Assembly (NCBI RefSeq): GCF_041435115.1
Contig: NZ_CP108046.1
Coordinates: forward strand, 8,680,001 to 8,744,000
Origin: Streptomyces sp. NBC_00289
GTDB lineage: Bacteria; Actinomycetota; Actinomycetes; Streptomycetales; Streptomycetaceae
Reading direction: 5' to 3'
Length of the DNA: 64,000 nt
Shown here one piece after another: positions 1 through 7,491 of this stretch (its first letter is position 1; each line of letters opens with the position of its first letter). A program made the position numbers and the translations under genes. A model generated the notes under the pieces. It did no database searches. It saw nothing but the letters and a program-made list of their open reading frames with translations, and was not told the DNA's origin.

Positions 1-186
1 GCGCTGACCGAGCTGCGCGTCACCACCGACGCCGCGAGCGGCGAGTGGTGGCAGCGGGCCCTGCCGCAGGAGCGGGTCGTGCTCGCCGAGCGGTCGGCGC
101 ACCGTACGCTCGCCGCGACGGTACGGCGTCAGGGGCTGCACCTGGACCAGCGCGAGGCCAGGACGACGGAGGGTGTACGGCCATGA
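1..186 (+). CDS. C-terminal end of an unrecognised protein (5' end outside window)
   Basis: Frame 1 is open from the first base and closes with TGA at 184-186, giving the last 61 residues of a protein. It is rich in Arg, Ala and Thr, has a Trp-Trp pair near residue 16 of the fragment, and shows no membrane segment or motif I can name. Codon use has the G/C-rich third positions of real Streptomyces genes. The stop overlaps the ATG of the MarR gene (ATGA at 183-186), so the two genes are probably translationally coupled and in one operon. This suggests the MarR protein regulates this unknown gene, which is inference. Confidence 0.6.
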   Translation, partial: ALTELRVTTDAASGEWWQRALPQERVVLAERSAHRTLAATVRRQGLHLDQREARTTEGVRP

Positions 187-722
187 CGGCACCGAACGGG
201 CGGCAGGCGGGCGCGACCAGGGACGACACCGTCGCCGCGGTCGTCCGGCAGTGGCAGGCCGTGCGTCCCGAGCTCGACACCGGCCCCATGGAGATCATCG
301 GCCGTATCAACCGCTGCGCCGCCCTCCTCCAGCAGGCGGAGGACGCCCCATTGCGCCGGGCCGGTCTCAGCCGCCCCGAGTTCGACCTGCTGGGCGCCCT
401 GCGGCGCACGGCACACGAGCTGACCCCCGGTGACCTGGCCCGGGAGACGTTCTCCTCGGGGGCCGCGGTCACCAAACGCCTCAAGGTGCTGACCGAACGG
501 GGCCTGGTGGAGCGCCGTGGCGACACCCGTGACCGCCGCGTCGCCCACGTCCGCCTCACGGAGGCCGGGCGCGACCTGGTGGACGGCATCCTCCCCGAGC
601 AGCTCGCCTACGAGACCGCCGTGCTGTCCGGAATGGACCCGACCCGGCAGGACGAACTCGCCGGGCTGCTGGGCGGTCTCCTGGGACAGCTCGAGGGGCG
701 CCTCGGAGCCCTGCGCGGCTGA
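183..722 (+). CDS. MarR family transcriptional regulator
   Basis: A 179-residue winged-helix regulator. The N-terminal helix (about 35-60) is followed by the recognition region near residues 80-105 (LARETFSSGAAVTKRLKVL) and the wing (ERRGDTRDRRVAHVRLTEAG), the classical MarR arrangement, then a C-terminal dimerisation helix. The ATG at 183 overlaps the previous stop by four bases, and this fixes the start better than a longer in-frame extension from 45, which would run inside the upstream gene. MarR proteins usually repress neighbouring transport or detoxification genes and respond to small ligands. The partner here is the truncated upstream gene, so the target cannot be named. Confidence 0.88.
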   Translation: MTAPNGRQAGATRDDTVAAVVRQWQAVRPELDTGPMEIIGRINRCAALLQQAEDAPLRRAGLSRPEFDLLGALRRTAHELTPGDLARETFSSGAAVTKRLKVLTERGLVERRGDTRDRRVAHVRLTEAGRDLVDGILPEQLAYETAVLSGMDPTRQDELAGLLGGLLGQLEGRLGALRG

Positions 723-770
723 GCGGTCCGTCTCCCGGACGGGCCGGAAGTTTCGGTGGCCGACCGGCCA

Positions 771-830
771 TTGACGGGACCGTTGCCCTCTTCCTACGTT
801 CGAGCAGATCGGTTCGGATCATCGGCCGAT
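771..830 (+). promoter_or_regulatory. Vegetative-type promoter with palindrome ahead of the GH39-like gene
   Basis: TTGACG at 771-776 and TACGTT at 795-800 are separated by 18 bases, a good match to HrdB-type promoters. Transcription would start near 807. Downstream, ATCGGCCGAT at 821-830 is a perfect 10-bp palindrome flanked by imperfect GTTCG/CGAAC-like repeats, placed where a repressor could block the polymerase. Promoter from sequence; operator role is inference. Confidence 0.55.
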
Positions 831-868
831 GTGCGAAATGTCGAACGTGCGAACGAAGGATGCCTGCC

Positions 869-3466
869 GTGGCCGCAGCCGAAGTCCCCGCCACCCCCGC
901 CACGCCCCCTCCCGCACCGGAGAGGCTCACCGTCGACCTCGGCGCCGGGACGGGCCCCTTCCACGGCGGCGCGAGCGGAACGCTCTACGGGCTGTACGGC
1001 GACGGTGTCCCCAGCCGTGCCGTCGTGGAGGGCATGTACGTCCGCACAGTGACCACCAAGGCCCAGGACGGCACGCAGCATCCGGGCGCCGACGCCCTGG
1101 AGATCCTGCCGTCGTTCGTCGCGGCGGGCGGCCGGGACCTGTACCTCTACATGACCGACATCCATCGAGGTTTCCCCTACGAGTGGCCCGGCACGACCGG
1201 TGAGGAACGACTCGCCGGGTTCCGGGCGAGCATCCGGCGCCAGGTCGAACAGGTGCTGCCCCTGGGCGAGTTGCGGTCCCACGTCGTGTACGTCCCGTTC
1301 AACGAGCCCGAGGGCAACATGTTCGGCGAGGGGGAGTGGAGCTACGACCGCGTCTCCTGGCGCACCGACCCGCGGCACTACTTCGCGGCCTGGAAGGACA
1401 TGTACCGCCTCATCAAGGGCCTCGATCCCGGCGCGCGCGTCGCGGGCCCCAACACCTGCGTCCTCTACCCCGAGGTCAGGAGCTTCCTGGAGTTCGCCAA
1501 GGCCCACGACGTCCTGCCCGACGTGGTCACCTGGCACGAGCTGTCCTCGCCGGCCGAGGTACGGACGAGCGTCGCCGAGTACCGCGTGCTGGAGCGGGAG
1601 TTGGGCATCGGCCCGCTGCCGGTCAACCTCAACGAGTACGCGCACAACTACCATCTGTCGGTCCCCGGGCAGATGGTCCAGTGGATCGCGGCGGTCGAGG
1701 AGTCGAAGGTCGACGCCGACATGGCGTACTGGAACATCGCGGGCAACCTCAACGACTCGGCGGTCGAGGCGAACAAGGGCAACGGCCAGTGGTGGCTGTT
1801 CAACGCCTACGGGCAGCTGACCGGCGACACCGTGCGGGTCACCGCGCCGCACCCCGACGCGCAGTACACCCTCCAGGGCGTCGCCGCGCTGGACCGGGCC
1901 AAGCGGCAGGCCCGGCTGCTGTTCGGCGGCGCGAGCGGTGCCGCCGAGCTGGTCTTCGAGCACGTCGACCCGCTGGTCTTCGGCACGACCGTCCACGCAC
2001 GGCTTCTCGAGATCCCGTGGACCGGCCAGGTCGGCGCCGCAGCGCAGCCGTCGCCGCTCGGGGACAGGGAACTGCCCGTCCGGGACGGCCGGGTGACCCT
2101 GCACGTCGGCGACCTTCAGGAGATGTCCGCCTATCAGCTCGTCCTCGCCCCGGGCGGCAACGGGGCGGTGGCCGTCCCGCCCCCGACCCGTCGGCGGAGG
2201 ACGTACGAGGCCGAGGAGGCGACGTACACGGGCGGCGGCCACTCCCTCAACGGTCCGGAGGGATCGCCGACCGCCGTCGACCGGTTCGCCACCTCCGGCG
2301 GGTATCACGTGGGCGGACTCCGCACCGGCTCCGACGGCGTGCTCACCTTCGACGTCGAGGCCCCGCAGGACGGGACGTACGACGTCAGCGTCTTCGCCAA
2401 CTCCCACAACCTGGCCGACCCGGTCCGGGAGCAGGGCCCCACCAACGTCTTCCTGCGCGTGGACGGCGGGCAGGCGCGTGAACTGCGGCTGCCCCTCGGC
2501 TACAAGTGGGCGGTATGGGGTCACACCGACACCGAGGTGGCACTGACCGCCGGCCGGCACCGGATCACCCTCGCCGCCCAGGACCCCGACCTCGGCGTCA
2601 CCCGGGGCGACGCGGTCGTCGACAGGCTCGACCTGGCCCTGCGCGAAAGCGACCCCACCGCCGTGTACGACGCCGAGTACGCCGACCTCGGCGCCGGCGC
2701 GCGCGCCGCCTACGACCACCGCGGCGCCTCGGGCCCGGGCGCCGCCGTGCTGCCGCCGGGCGGCACCGCCACCTTCTGGGTGCACGCGGCCGACGACGGC
2801 GAGGCGACGGTGACCGTCGACGTCCTCGGCCCCGGCGAGGGTCTGATCGCGGTCAACGGCGAGGACCTCGGGCCCGTCGGGCCCGGCGCCGCCGCGCTGT
2901 TCCTCTCCGGCGGCGTCAACAAGCTGACGATCACCGGGACTTCGGAGCTCCTGGTGGTGGACCGGGTACGCGTGGGCCCGTCCCGGGGACAGCTGCCCAG
3001 CACGGTGTACGCCGCCGAGGAAGGCACCCTGACCGGCACCGCGACGGTGACCGGCGCCCACTCGTACGCCACCGGCGGCAAGGCCGTCGGGGGCGTCGGC
3101 GCCGGCCCCGCGAACGCGCTCACCCTGGTGGTGACGGCCGAGCGCGCCGGACGGCACGCGCTGACGATCCGCTACTCCAACGGCGAACAGGCGCCCGCGA
3201 CCCACTACAACCCTGACCCGGTCTGCCGCCACGCCGACATCTCCGTCAACCGGGCCGCGCCGCACCGCGTCCTGTTCCCCACCACCTTCCACTTCAACAA
3301 CTTCTGGAACCTCTCCGTCCCCGTCACGCTCGTGCCGGGAGCCAACACGGTCACCTTCACCGCCGACGAACTCCCCGACTTCGACGGCATCACGCGGAAC
3401 CGGTTCGGGCAGCGCTCCGCGTACGCCCCGGTCATCGACCGGGTCACGGTGACACCGCTGGCCTGA
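869..3466 (+). CDS. GH39-like glycoside hydrolase with C-terminal carbohydrate-binding modules
   Basis: An 865-residue protein. Residues about 20-360 form a TIM-barrel-like clan A glycosidase region: the NEP motif (acid/base Glu near 146) and a second Glu in NLNEYAHN near 256 match the acid/base and nucleophile pair of GH39-type enzymes. The rest contains repeated beta-sandwich modules that begin with Y(E/D)AE(E/Y) near residues 410, 620 and 715, typical of CBM35/CBM6-like sugar-binding domains. I chose GTG 869 because GAAGGA (855-860) lies 8 bases upstream; the in-frame ATG at 860 sits on that Shine-Dalgarno. Oddly, neither start gives a signal peptide, although the architecture suggests an extracellular plant-polymer enzyme. 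Substrate (xylan, arabinan or other) cannot be told. Confidence 0.78.
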   Translation: MAAAEVPATPATPPPAPERLTVDLGAGTGPFHGGASGTLYGLYGDGVPSRAVVEGMYVRTVTTKAQDGTQHPGADALEILPSFVAAGGRDLYLYMTDIHRGFPYEWPGTTGEERLAGFRASIRRQVEQVLPLGELRSHVVYVPFNEPEGNMFGEGEWSYDRVSWRTDPRHYFAAWKDMYRLIKGLDPGARVAGPNTCVLYPEVRSFLEFAKAHDVLPDVVTWHELSSPAEVRTSVAEYRVLERELGIGPLPVNLNEYAHNYHLSVPGQMVQWIAAVEESKVDADMAYWNIAGNLNDSAVEANKGNGQWWLFNAYGQLTGDTVRVTAPHPDAQYTLQGVAALDRAKRQARLLFGGASGAAELVFEHVDPLVFGTTVHARLLEIPWTGQVGAAAQPSPLGDRELPVRDGRVTLHVGDLQEMSAYQLVLAPGGNGAVAVPPPTRRRRTYEAEEATYTGGGHSLNGPEGSPTAVDRFATSGGYHVGGLRTGSDGVLTFDVEAPQDGTYDVSVFANSHNLADPVREQGPTNVFLRVDGGQARELRLPLGYKWAVWGHTDTEVALTAGRHRITLAAQDPDLGVTRGDAVVDRLDLALRESDPTAVYDAEYADLGAGARAAYDHRGASGPGAAVLPPGGTATFWVHAADDGEATVTVDVLGPGEGLIAVNGEDLGPVGPGAAALFLSGGVNKLTITGTSELLVVDRVRVGPSRGQLPSTVYAAEEGTLTGTATVTGAHSYATGGKAVGGVGAGPANALTLVVTAERAGRHALTIRYSNGEQAPATHYNPDPVCRHADISVNRAAPHRVLFPTTFHFNNFWNLSVPVTLVPGANTVTFTADELPDFDGITRNRFGQRSAYAPVIDRVTVTPLA

Positions 3467-3468
3467 CG

Positions 3469-3501
3469 GCCGGCGCGTCCGGAGCCGGAGCCTGCGCCGG
3501 C
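3469..3501. terminator. Possible bidirectional terminator between convergent genes
   Basis: GCCGGCGC (3469-3476) and GCGCCGGC (3494-3501) are perfect inverted arms around a 17-base GC-rich loop that can itself pair. It lies in the 64-base gap between the GH39-like gene and the convergent VOC gene. There is no U-tract, as is common in Streptomyces. Confidence 0.35.
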
Positions 3502-3530
3502 GGCCGGCCAGGCTCACCGTCGGGGCGGCA

Positions 3531-4295
3531 TCACTGCTCGTCGCCCGCCCGGTACACGCCGAACACCGCGCCCTGCGGATCGCGCAGCACCGCGATGCGT
3601 GGTCCGTCGGGCACGGAGGTCGGCTCCATCAGGACGGTGCCGCCGGCGCCGACGGCCACGCCCGCCGTGGCGTCCACGTCCGCGGCCGCGAAGTACGGCA
3701 GCCAGTGCGGCGGCACCTCGGGCGGGAACCTGTCGTCCATCATCACCATGCCGCCGAAGTCCGCGCCGTCGATCCCCCACTGGGTGTAGTGCTCCGAGGA
3801 GTTGACGCTCCAGCCGAACACCGACGTGTAGAAGCCGACGGCTCGCTCCGGGGCGCGCGTCATCAGTTCCACCCAGCCCAGCGCGCCGGGCGCGTTGAAC
3901 AGCCCGGCACCAGGGAAGGCCCGCGCCCGCCACATCTGGAAGGCCGCGCCGCCCGGATCGAGCGCCACCGTGAAACGGCCGACGTCGAACACGTCCATCG
4001 GCCCGACCAGCACCGTCCCGCCCGCCTCGGTCACCTTCCGCGCGGCGGCGTCCGCGTCCGGCACCGCGAAGGACACGTTCCACGCGACGGGCTGCGACTC
4101 CTGGTACAGCGGCGACAGCGCGGCGACCGCCGCGTCCCCCAGGTGCGCGACCGTGTAACCGCCTGCCTCCTGGCGCGGATCCGTCTCGGGACGCCAGCCG
4201 AACAACTCGGCGTAGAACCGCTTGGCCGCCTCCAGGTCACTGGTCCCCAGCTCGGTCCAGCAGGGGCCGCCGTCGACCGGTTTCTCGAGCTTCAT
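3531..4295 (-). CDS. VOC (glyoxalase/bleomycin-resistance fold) family protein, two-domain
   Basis: A 254-residue protein made of two tandem VOC domains. Domain 1 (about 8-122) runs from WTELGTSDLEAAKRFYAELFGW to DPGGAAFQMW; domain 2 (about 135-250) runs from WVELMTRAPERAVGFYTSVFGW to DPQGAVFGVY. Each carries the FY..LFGW motif and a terminal DPxGA motif. Such two-domain proteins are annotated as hydroxylase-like or glyoxalase-like, but the reaction is usually unknown; some bind divalent metal. It stands alone, convergent with the hydrolase gene. The substrate cannot be predicted. Confidence 0.85.
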   Translation of the reverse strand: MKLEKPVDGGPCWTELGTSDLEAAKRFYAELFGWRPETDPRQEAGGYTVAHLGDAAVAALSPLYQESQPVAWNVSFAVPDADAAARKVTEAGGTVLVGPMDVFDVGRFTVALDPGGAAFQMWRARAFPGAGLFNAPGALGWVELMTRAPERAVGFYTSVFGWSVNSSEHYTQWGIDGADFGGMVMMDDRFPPEVPPHWLPYFAAADVDATAGVAVGAGGTVLMEPTSVPDGPRIAVLRDPQGAVFGVYRAGDEQ

Positions 4296-4461
4296 GGCGT
4301 TCCTTCCGAAAGGAAAACCCCCTCCAGCACGCTAGTCCCCGGCACAGGCCAAGGCCATCCGGCGCGATCCCTCGTCTGCGGCCCCGAAGTCGCCGTACGC
4401 TCGGCCCCGTACCGCATCGCATGGCGGCCCCGGCTCTTCCCCCTGCCTCCGGAGGTCCCGC

Positions 4462-5373
4462 ATGCCCGCGCTCGAGGTGCGCCCCTTCCACCGCGTCGAC
4501 CGCGACCAGCTCACCGAGTTGATCAACCTGCACGTGGCCGCCGTGGTCCCCGGTGTCTCCGTCTCGACCAACACCGTGCTCAGCGGCCTGGAACGGCAGC
4601 CGGACGAGTTCATCACGGACCCCTGGGTGAGCGAGCGGACGACACTCGTCGCCGAACAGCGCGGGCACGTCGTCGCCGCCGCCCACCTGCTGCGCTACCG
4701 CTCCGGCCCCGAGGTCGGCGACCACTACCGGGACGCGGGCGCGATCGACTGGTTCGTCTGCCGTCCTCCGGCGTCCTACCGGCCCGACTCCGAACAGGCC
4801 GCGGACCTGCTGATGAGCGCCTGCCTGGCGCGGCTGGCCCGCTGGCGGGTGCGGGTGCGCTACGCCGACGGCGCCCTGCCCGCCCCCGCCGTATACGGAC
4901 TCCCGCGCCCCTGGCCCCACATCCGGGCTGTGTACGACCGCGCGGGCTTCCGGCACACCGGCGACACGGAGGTGCTGCTCATTGCGCACGTGGACGACCT
5001 GCCCCGGCCCGAAACCCACCCCGGCGTCACCTTCGAGCGCACCCTGGGGGAGTGCGGAACCCGCTTGACCGCGTACGACGGCCGCCGCGCCCTCGGGTTC
5101 GTCGAGGTGGACACGGCACTGGCGCGGCCCGAACGCCACACGCGTGCCCCGGGCCTGGCCGACGTCGGCAACCTGCACGTGGCCCCGGACGCCGGCGAGG
5201 GCTGGGAGCACCGTCTGCTGGCCCGGGCCGCCGACTGGCTGCGGCTGTGCGGCACCGACCGGCTCCTCGCGTACGAGGCGGCCACCGACGGCGCCGCGAT
5301 CGACGTCCTGCGCAGCGCGGGCTTCCGGGAGCTGACGCGCACGGACCGCGGCTGGGAGCACCGCCCCCGGTGA
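4462..5373 (+). CDS. GNAT family N-acetyltransferase, probably two tandem GNAT folds
   Basis: A 303-residue protein with ATG 4462 preceded by GGAGG (4451-4455). The N-terminal half shows a GNAT-like core (EQRGHVVAAAHLLRY followed by a segment ending in a YDRAGFRHTGD C-terminal motif near 160). The second half repeats the pattern: GFVEVDT, VGNLHVAPDAGEGWEHRLL (motif A-like acetyl-CoA loop, degenerate) and IDVLRSAGFRELTRTDRGW. The length of about 300 residues fits a duplicated GNAT. Acetyl-CoA transfer to an amine is the family activity; the acceptor is unknown. It ends two bases before the stop of the convergent VOC gene. Confidence 0.75.
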   Translation: MPALEVRPFHRVDRDQLTELINLHVAAVVPGVSVSTNTVLSGLERQPDEFITDPWVSERTTLVAEQRGHVVAAAHLLRYRSGPEVGDHYRDAGAIDWFVCRPPASYRPDSEQAADLLMSACLARLARWRVRVRYADGALPAPAVYGLPRPWPHIRAVYDRAGFRHTGDTEVLLIAHVDDLPRPETHPGVTFERTLGECGTRLTAYDGRRALGFVEVDTALARPERHTRAPGLADVGNLHVAPDAGEGWEHRLLARAADWLRLCGTDRLLAYEAATDGAAIDVLRSAGFRELTRTDRGWEHRPR

Positions 5374-5375
5374 CC

Positions 5376-5768
5376 TCAGATCCCCGGCCGGTACCGGAGC
5401 GGATGGTCCGCCGGGATCTCCACCAGCACGATCTGTGTCCCGTCCGGATCGGCGATCCACATCTCGATCAGTCCCCAGGGCTCCCGCACCGGCGGTCGCA
5501 CGATCTCGACCCCCCGGCCCAGCAACTCCTCCCGCGCCGCGACGACGTCCTCCACCTGGAGCCACAGCCGTACGGCCGGGGACGGCGGGGTCTCGGACCG
5601 CCCGGACACCTCCAGGAAGCCGCCGCCGAGGAAGTAGACGATCCCGCGCTCCGGCCCGGTACCGAACTCACGGTGGACGGCGAGGCCCAGCTGTCCGCCG
5701 TAGAAGGCGTGGGAGCGCTCGGGGTCGGTGGGGCGGAGCAGAATCCGGCCGCTCAGTACGTGCACCAT
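5376..5768 (-). CDS. Single-domain VOC family protein
   Basis: A 130-residue protein with the VOC signatures LLRPTDPERSHAFYGGQLGL near the N terminus, YFLGGGFLEV in the middle and MWIADPDGTQIVLVEIP near the C terminus. The length is normal for a one-domain glyoxalase/dioxygenase superfamily member that dimerises. It is divergent from the next GNAT gene, with 79 bases between the two starts, and its stop is 2 bases from that of the preceding convergent GNAT gene. No metal ligands can be assigned with confidence and no substrate is suggested by context. Confidence 0.85.
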   Translation of the reverse strand: MVHVLSGRILLRPTDPERSHAFYGGQLGLAVHREFGTGPERGIVYFLGGGFLEVSGRSETPPSPAVRLWLQVEDVVAAREELLGRGVEIVRPPVREPWGLIEMWIADPDGTQIVLVEIPADHPLRYRPGI

Positions 5769-5847
5769 GCACCCGGAGCTTAGGGCCTGGCCGGTGCGGC
5801 GTTACTCTCATCGGTGCCGAGCCGTGCCGCAGATCGGAGAACGCCCC

Positions 5848-6393
5848 ATGGACACCGCCGACACCACCACCGGACTGACTTTCCGGGACGCCGTGGACGC
5901 CGACGTCGACGCCCTGGTGGCGTTGATCGAGTCGGCTTACCGCGGGGACGACAGCCGGGCCGGGTGGACCACCGAGGCGGACATCCTCGAGGGACAGCGG
6001 ACCGACCCGGAGGGTGTGCGGGCCGTCGTCAAGTCGCCCGACGGCCGGCTGCTGACCGTCGAGCGCGACGGGCAGGTCGTCGCCTGCTGCCAGCTCGAAC
6101 ACCGCGGCGACCACGCCTACTTCGGGATGTTCGCGGTCAGCCCCGCCCTCCAGGGCGCCGGTCTCGGCAAGGTCATCATCGCCGAGGCGGAGCGGGCGGC
6201 CCGCGAGAGCTGGGGCGTCACGGAGATGCACATGACGGTGATCTCCGTACGCGAGGACCTCATCGCCTGGTACGAGCGGCGCGGCTACCGCCGTACGGGC
6301 CGGATGACCCCGTTCCCGTACGGCGACGAACGCTTCGGCGTCCCGCAGCGCGACGACCTGCAGTTCGAGCTGCTGGTCAAGGAGCTCGCGTGA
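5848..6393 (+). CDS. GNAT family N-acetyltransferase
   Basis: A 181-residue acetyltransferase. Motif A, the pyrophosphate-binding loop, is FAVSPALQGAGLGKVIIAEAE at about 98-118 (Q-x-x-G-x-G). Motif B follows, with the C-terminal LIAWYERRGYRRTGRM typical of small-molecule GNAT enzymes. The ATG at 5848 is preceded by GGAGA (5836-5840), so I prefer it to an in-frame start 120 bases upstream, which would run into the divergent gene. The acceptor amine is unknown. It converges on the glycerophosphodiesterase gene across a strong hairpin. Confidence 0.88.
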   Translation: MDTADTTTGLTFRDAVDADVDALVALIESAYRGDDSRAGWTTEADILEGQRTDPEGVRAVVKSPDGRLLTVERDGQVVACCQLEHRGDHAYFGMFAVSPALQGAGLGKVIIAEAERAARESWGVTEMHMTVISVREDLIAWYERRGYRRTGRMTPFPYGDERFGVPQRDDLQFELLVKELA

Positions 6394-6397
6394 CGGT

Positions 6398-6424
6398 CAC
6401 GGCGTGCCCCGGCGTCACGCCGTG
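6398..6424. terminator. Bidirectional hairpin terminator
   Basis: CACGGCGTG (6398-6406) and CACGCCGTG (6416-6424) are perfect 9-bp inverted arms around a 9-base loop. It sits 5 bases after the GNAT stop, and its right arm overlaps the stop codon of the convergent phosphodiesterase gene, so it can serve both transcripts. Confidence 0.6.
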
Positions 6425-7098
6425 AAGCGGCCGGTGCGTTTGATCTCCGGATAGTCGGTGGTCGCGCCGTCGAGCTCCAGGGCCCGCACGAGGCGCAGGT
6501 GTTCCTGCGTGTTCACCACCCAGCCGATGATCTTGAGGTCCGCCTTCCGCGCGTGCTCCACGACCTCCAGGGTCAGCCGGCGGATGTTCAGGCAGATGGT
6601 CGCGGAGCCGGCCTCGACGGCGCGGTCCACGATGTCTGGGCCGAAGCGGCTGCCGATGAGCGCGGTCCGAACGCCGGGCACCAGACGGGCGATCTCGGCG
6701 ATCGCCTCGTCGTGGAACGAGGAGACCTCCACCCGGGAGACCAGATCCCGGCGGTGCATGACCTCGGCCAGGGCACGTGCCGCCGCCACGTCCTTGATCT
6801 CGGCCTGGAGCGGCGACCGCACGCTGTCCAGGACCTCCTCGAAGACCGGGACGCGTTCGCCGTGGCCGGCGTCCAGGGAGCGCAGCTCGGCGAGGGTCTT
6901 CTCGGCGATCGGGCCGGTGCCGTCGGTCGTGCGGTCCACGTCGGCGTCGTGCATGACGACGAGGGCGCCGTCCTTGCTCAGGTGCAGATCGAGTTCGATG
7001 ACGTCGAGGCCGGCCTGCTGGGCGGCGACGAAGGAACGGAGGGTGTTCTCGGGCTCGAGACCCATGACTCCGCGATGACCGATGGTAAGGAAGTTCAA
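6415..7098 (-). CDS. Glycerophosphodiester phosphodiesterase family protein
   Basis: A 227-residue TIM-barrel hydrolase with the family hallmarks: GHRG near residues 8-11, EPENT, IELDLHLSKDGALVVMHD (metal and catalytic residues), EIKD near 98 and a C-terminal VNT near 195. It has no signal peptide, so it is the cytoplasmic UgpQ-like type that releases glycerol-3-phosphate from glycerophosphodiesters. The start is TTG at 7098: the preceding in-frame codons contain TGA at 7102-7104, and the catalytic GHRG begins only eight residues in, so no other start is possible. Substrate range is untested; family assignment is firm. Confidence 0.87.
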   Translation of the reverse strand: MNFLTIGHRGVMGLEPENTLRSFVAAQQAGLDVIELDLHLSKDGALVVMHDADVDRTTDGTGPIAEKTLAELRSLDAGHGERVPVFEEVLDSVRSPLQAEIKDVAAARALAEVMHRRDLVSRVEVSSFHDEAIAEIARLVPGVRTALIGSRFGPDIVDRAVEAGSATICLNIRRLTLEVVEHARKADLKIIGWVVNTQEHLRLVRALELDGATTDYPEIKRTGRFTA

Positions 7099-7491
7099 GG
7101 TTCAACTCGCTTCCGTCGACGGCGGCTCGGTCGCACGCGCGACCGGAGCGGACGGTCGCACGGGCAGAGCCGCAGCCTAACGGCCACCTTCCCCGATGAA
7201 CCCGCACGTACACCGGAGATTGGTGCGGCGGCCGTGCCGACCTGCCGCGCAGTGCGCGCGGCGGTCACCCTGGCGTGGGCGAGTCCCGCGCGCATTGACC
7301 GGTAGCGACCCCCGACGTACGTCGCACGTGTGATCGCGCGCGACCGGGGTAGGGACTCCGATGGTTTCCGACAGGAAAAAGTGAGGTGACGACCTGACTA
7401 CGCAGGATAATTTCCCGAGTCTTCACTTGCTGGGAGGAAGCTCGTATGTATACGGTCTTCATACGCTAGCTTCTCCCGTGAAGGATGGGAC
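7099..7491. promoter_or_regulatory. 393-base intergenic region with leader dyad ahead of the DUF6421 gene
   Basis: I see no gene here. A possible promoter is TTGACC at about 7294 followed after 17 bases by TACGTC. Nearer the gene, GAAGCTCGTATG (7437-7448) pairs with CATACG-ct-AGCTTC (7460-7473), a 12-bp dyad with a two-base bulge; it lies between an AT-richer stretch (7370-7435) and the Shine-Dalgarno AAGGA at 7480-7484. It could be an operator or an RNA hairpin that masks the ribosome-binding site. The function is inference. Confidence 0.4.

Noticed and set aside
794..3517. Very long open frame on the minus strand opposite the glycoside hydrolase gene (about 900 codons)
   Set aside because: A common artefact in high-GC DNA: stops are rare in the shadow frame, the product is Val/Gly/Arg-rich without domains, and the sense gene has clear family motifs.
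3705..5783. Plus-strand open frame spanning several real genes on both strands
   Set aside because: It crosses two gene boundaries and an intergenic gap and gives a His/Arg/Pro-rich chain with no motif.
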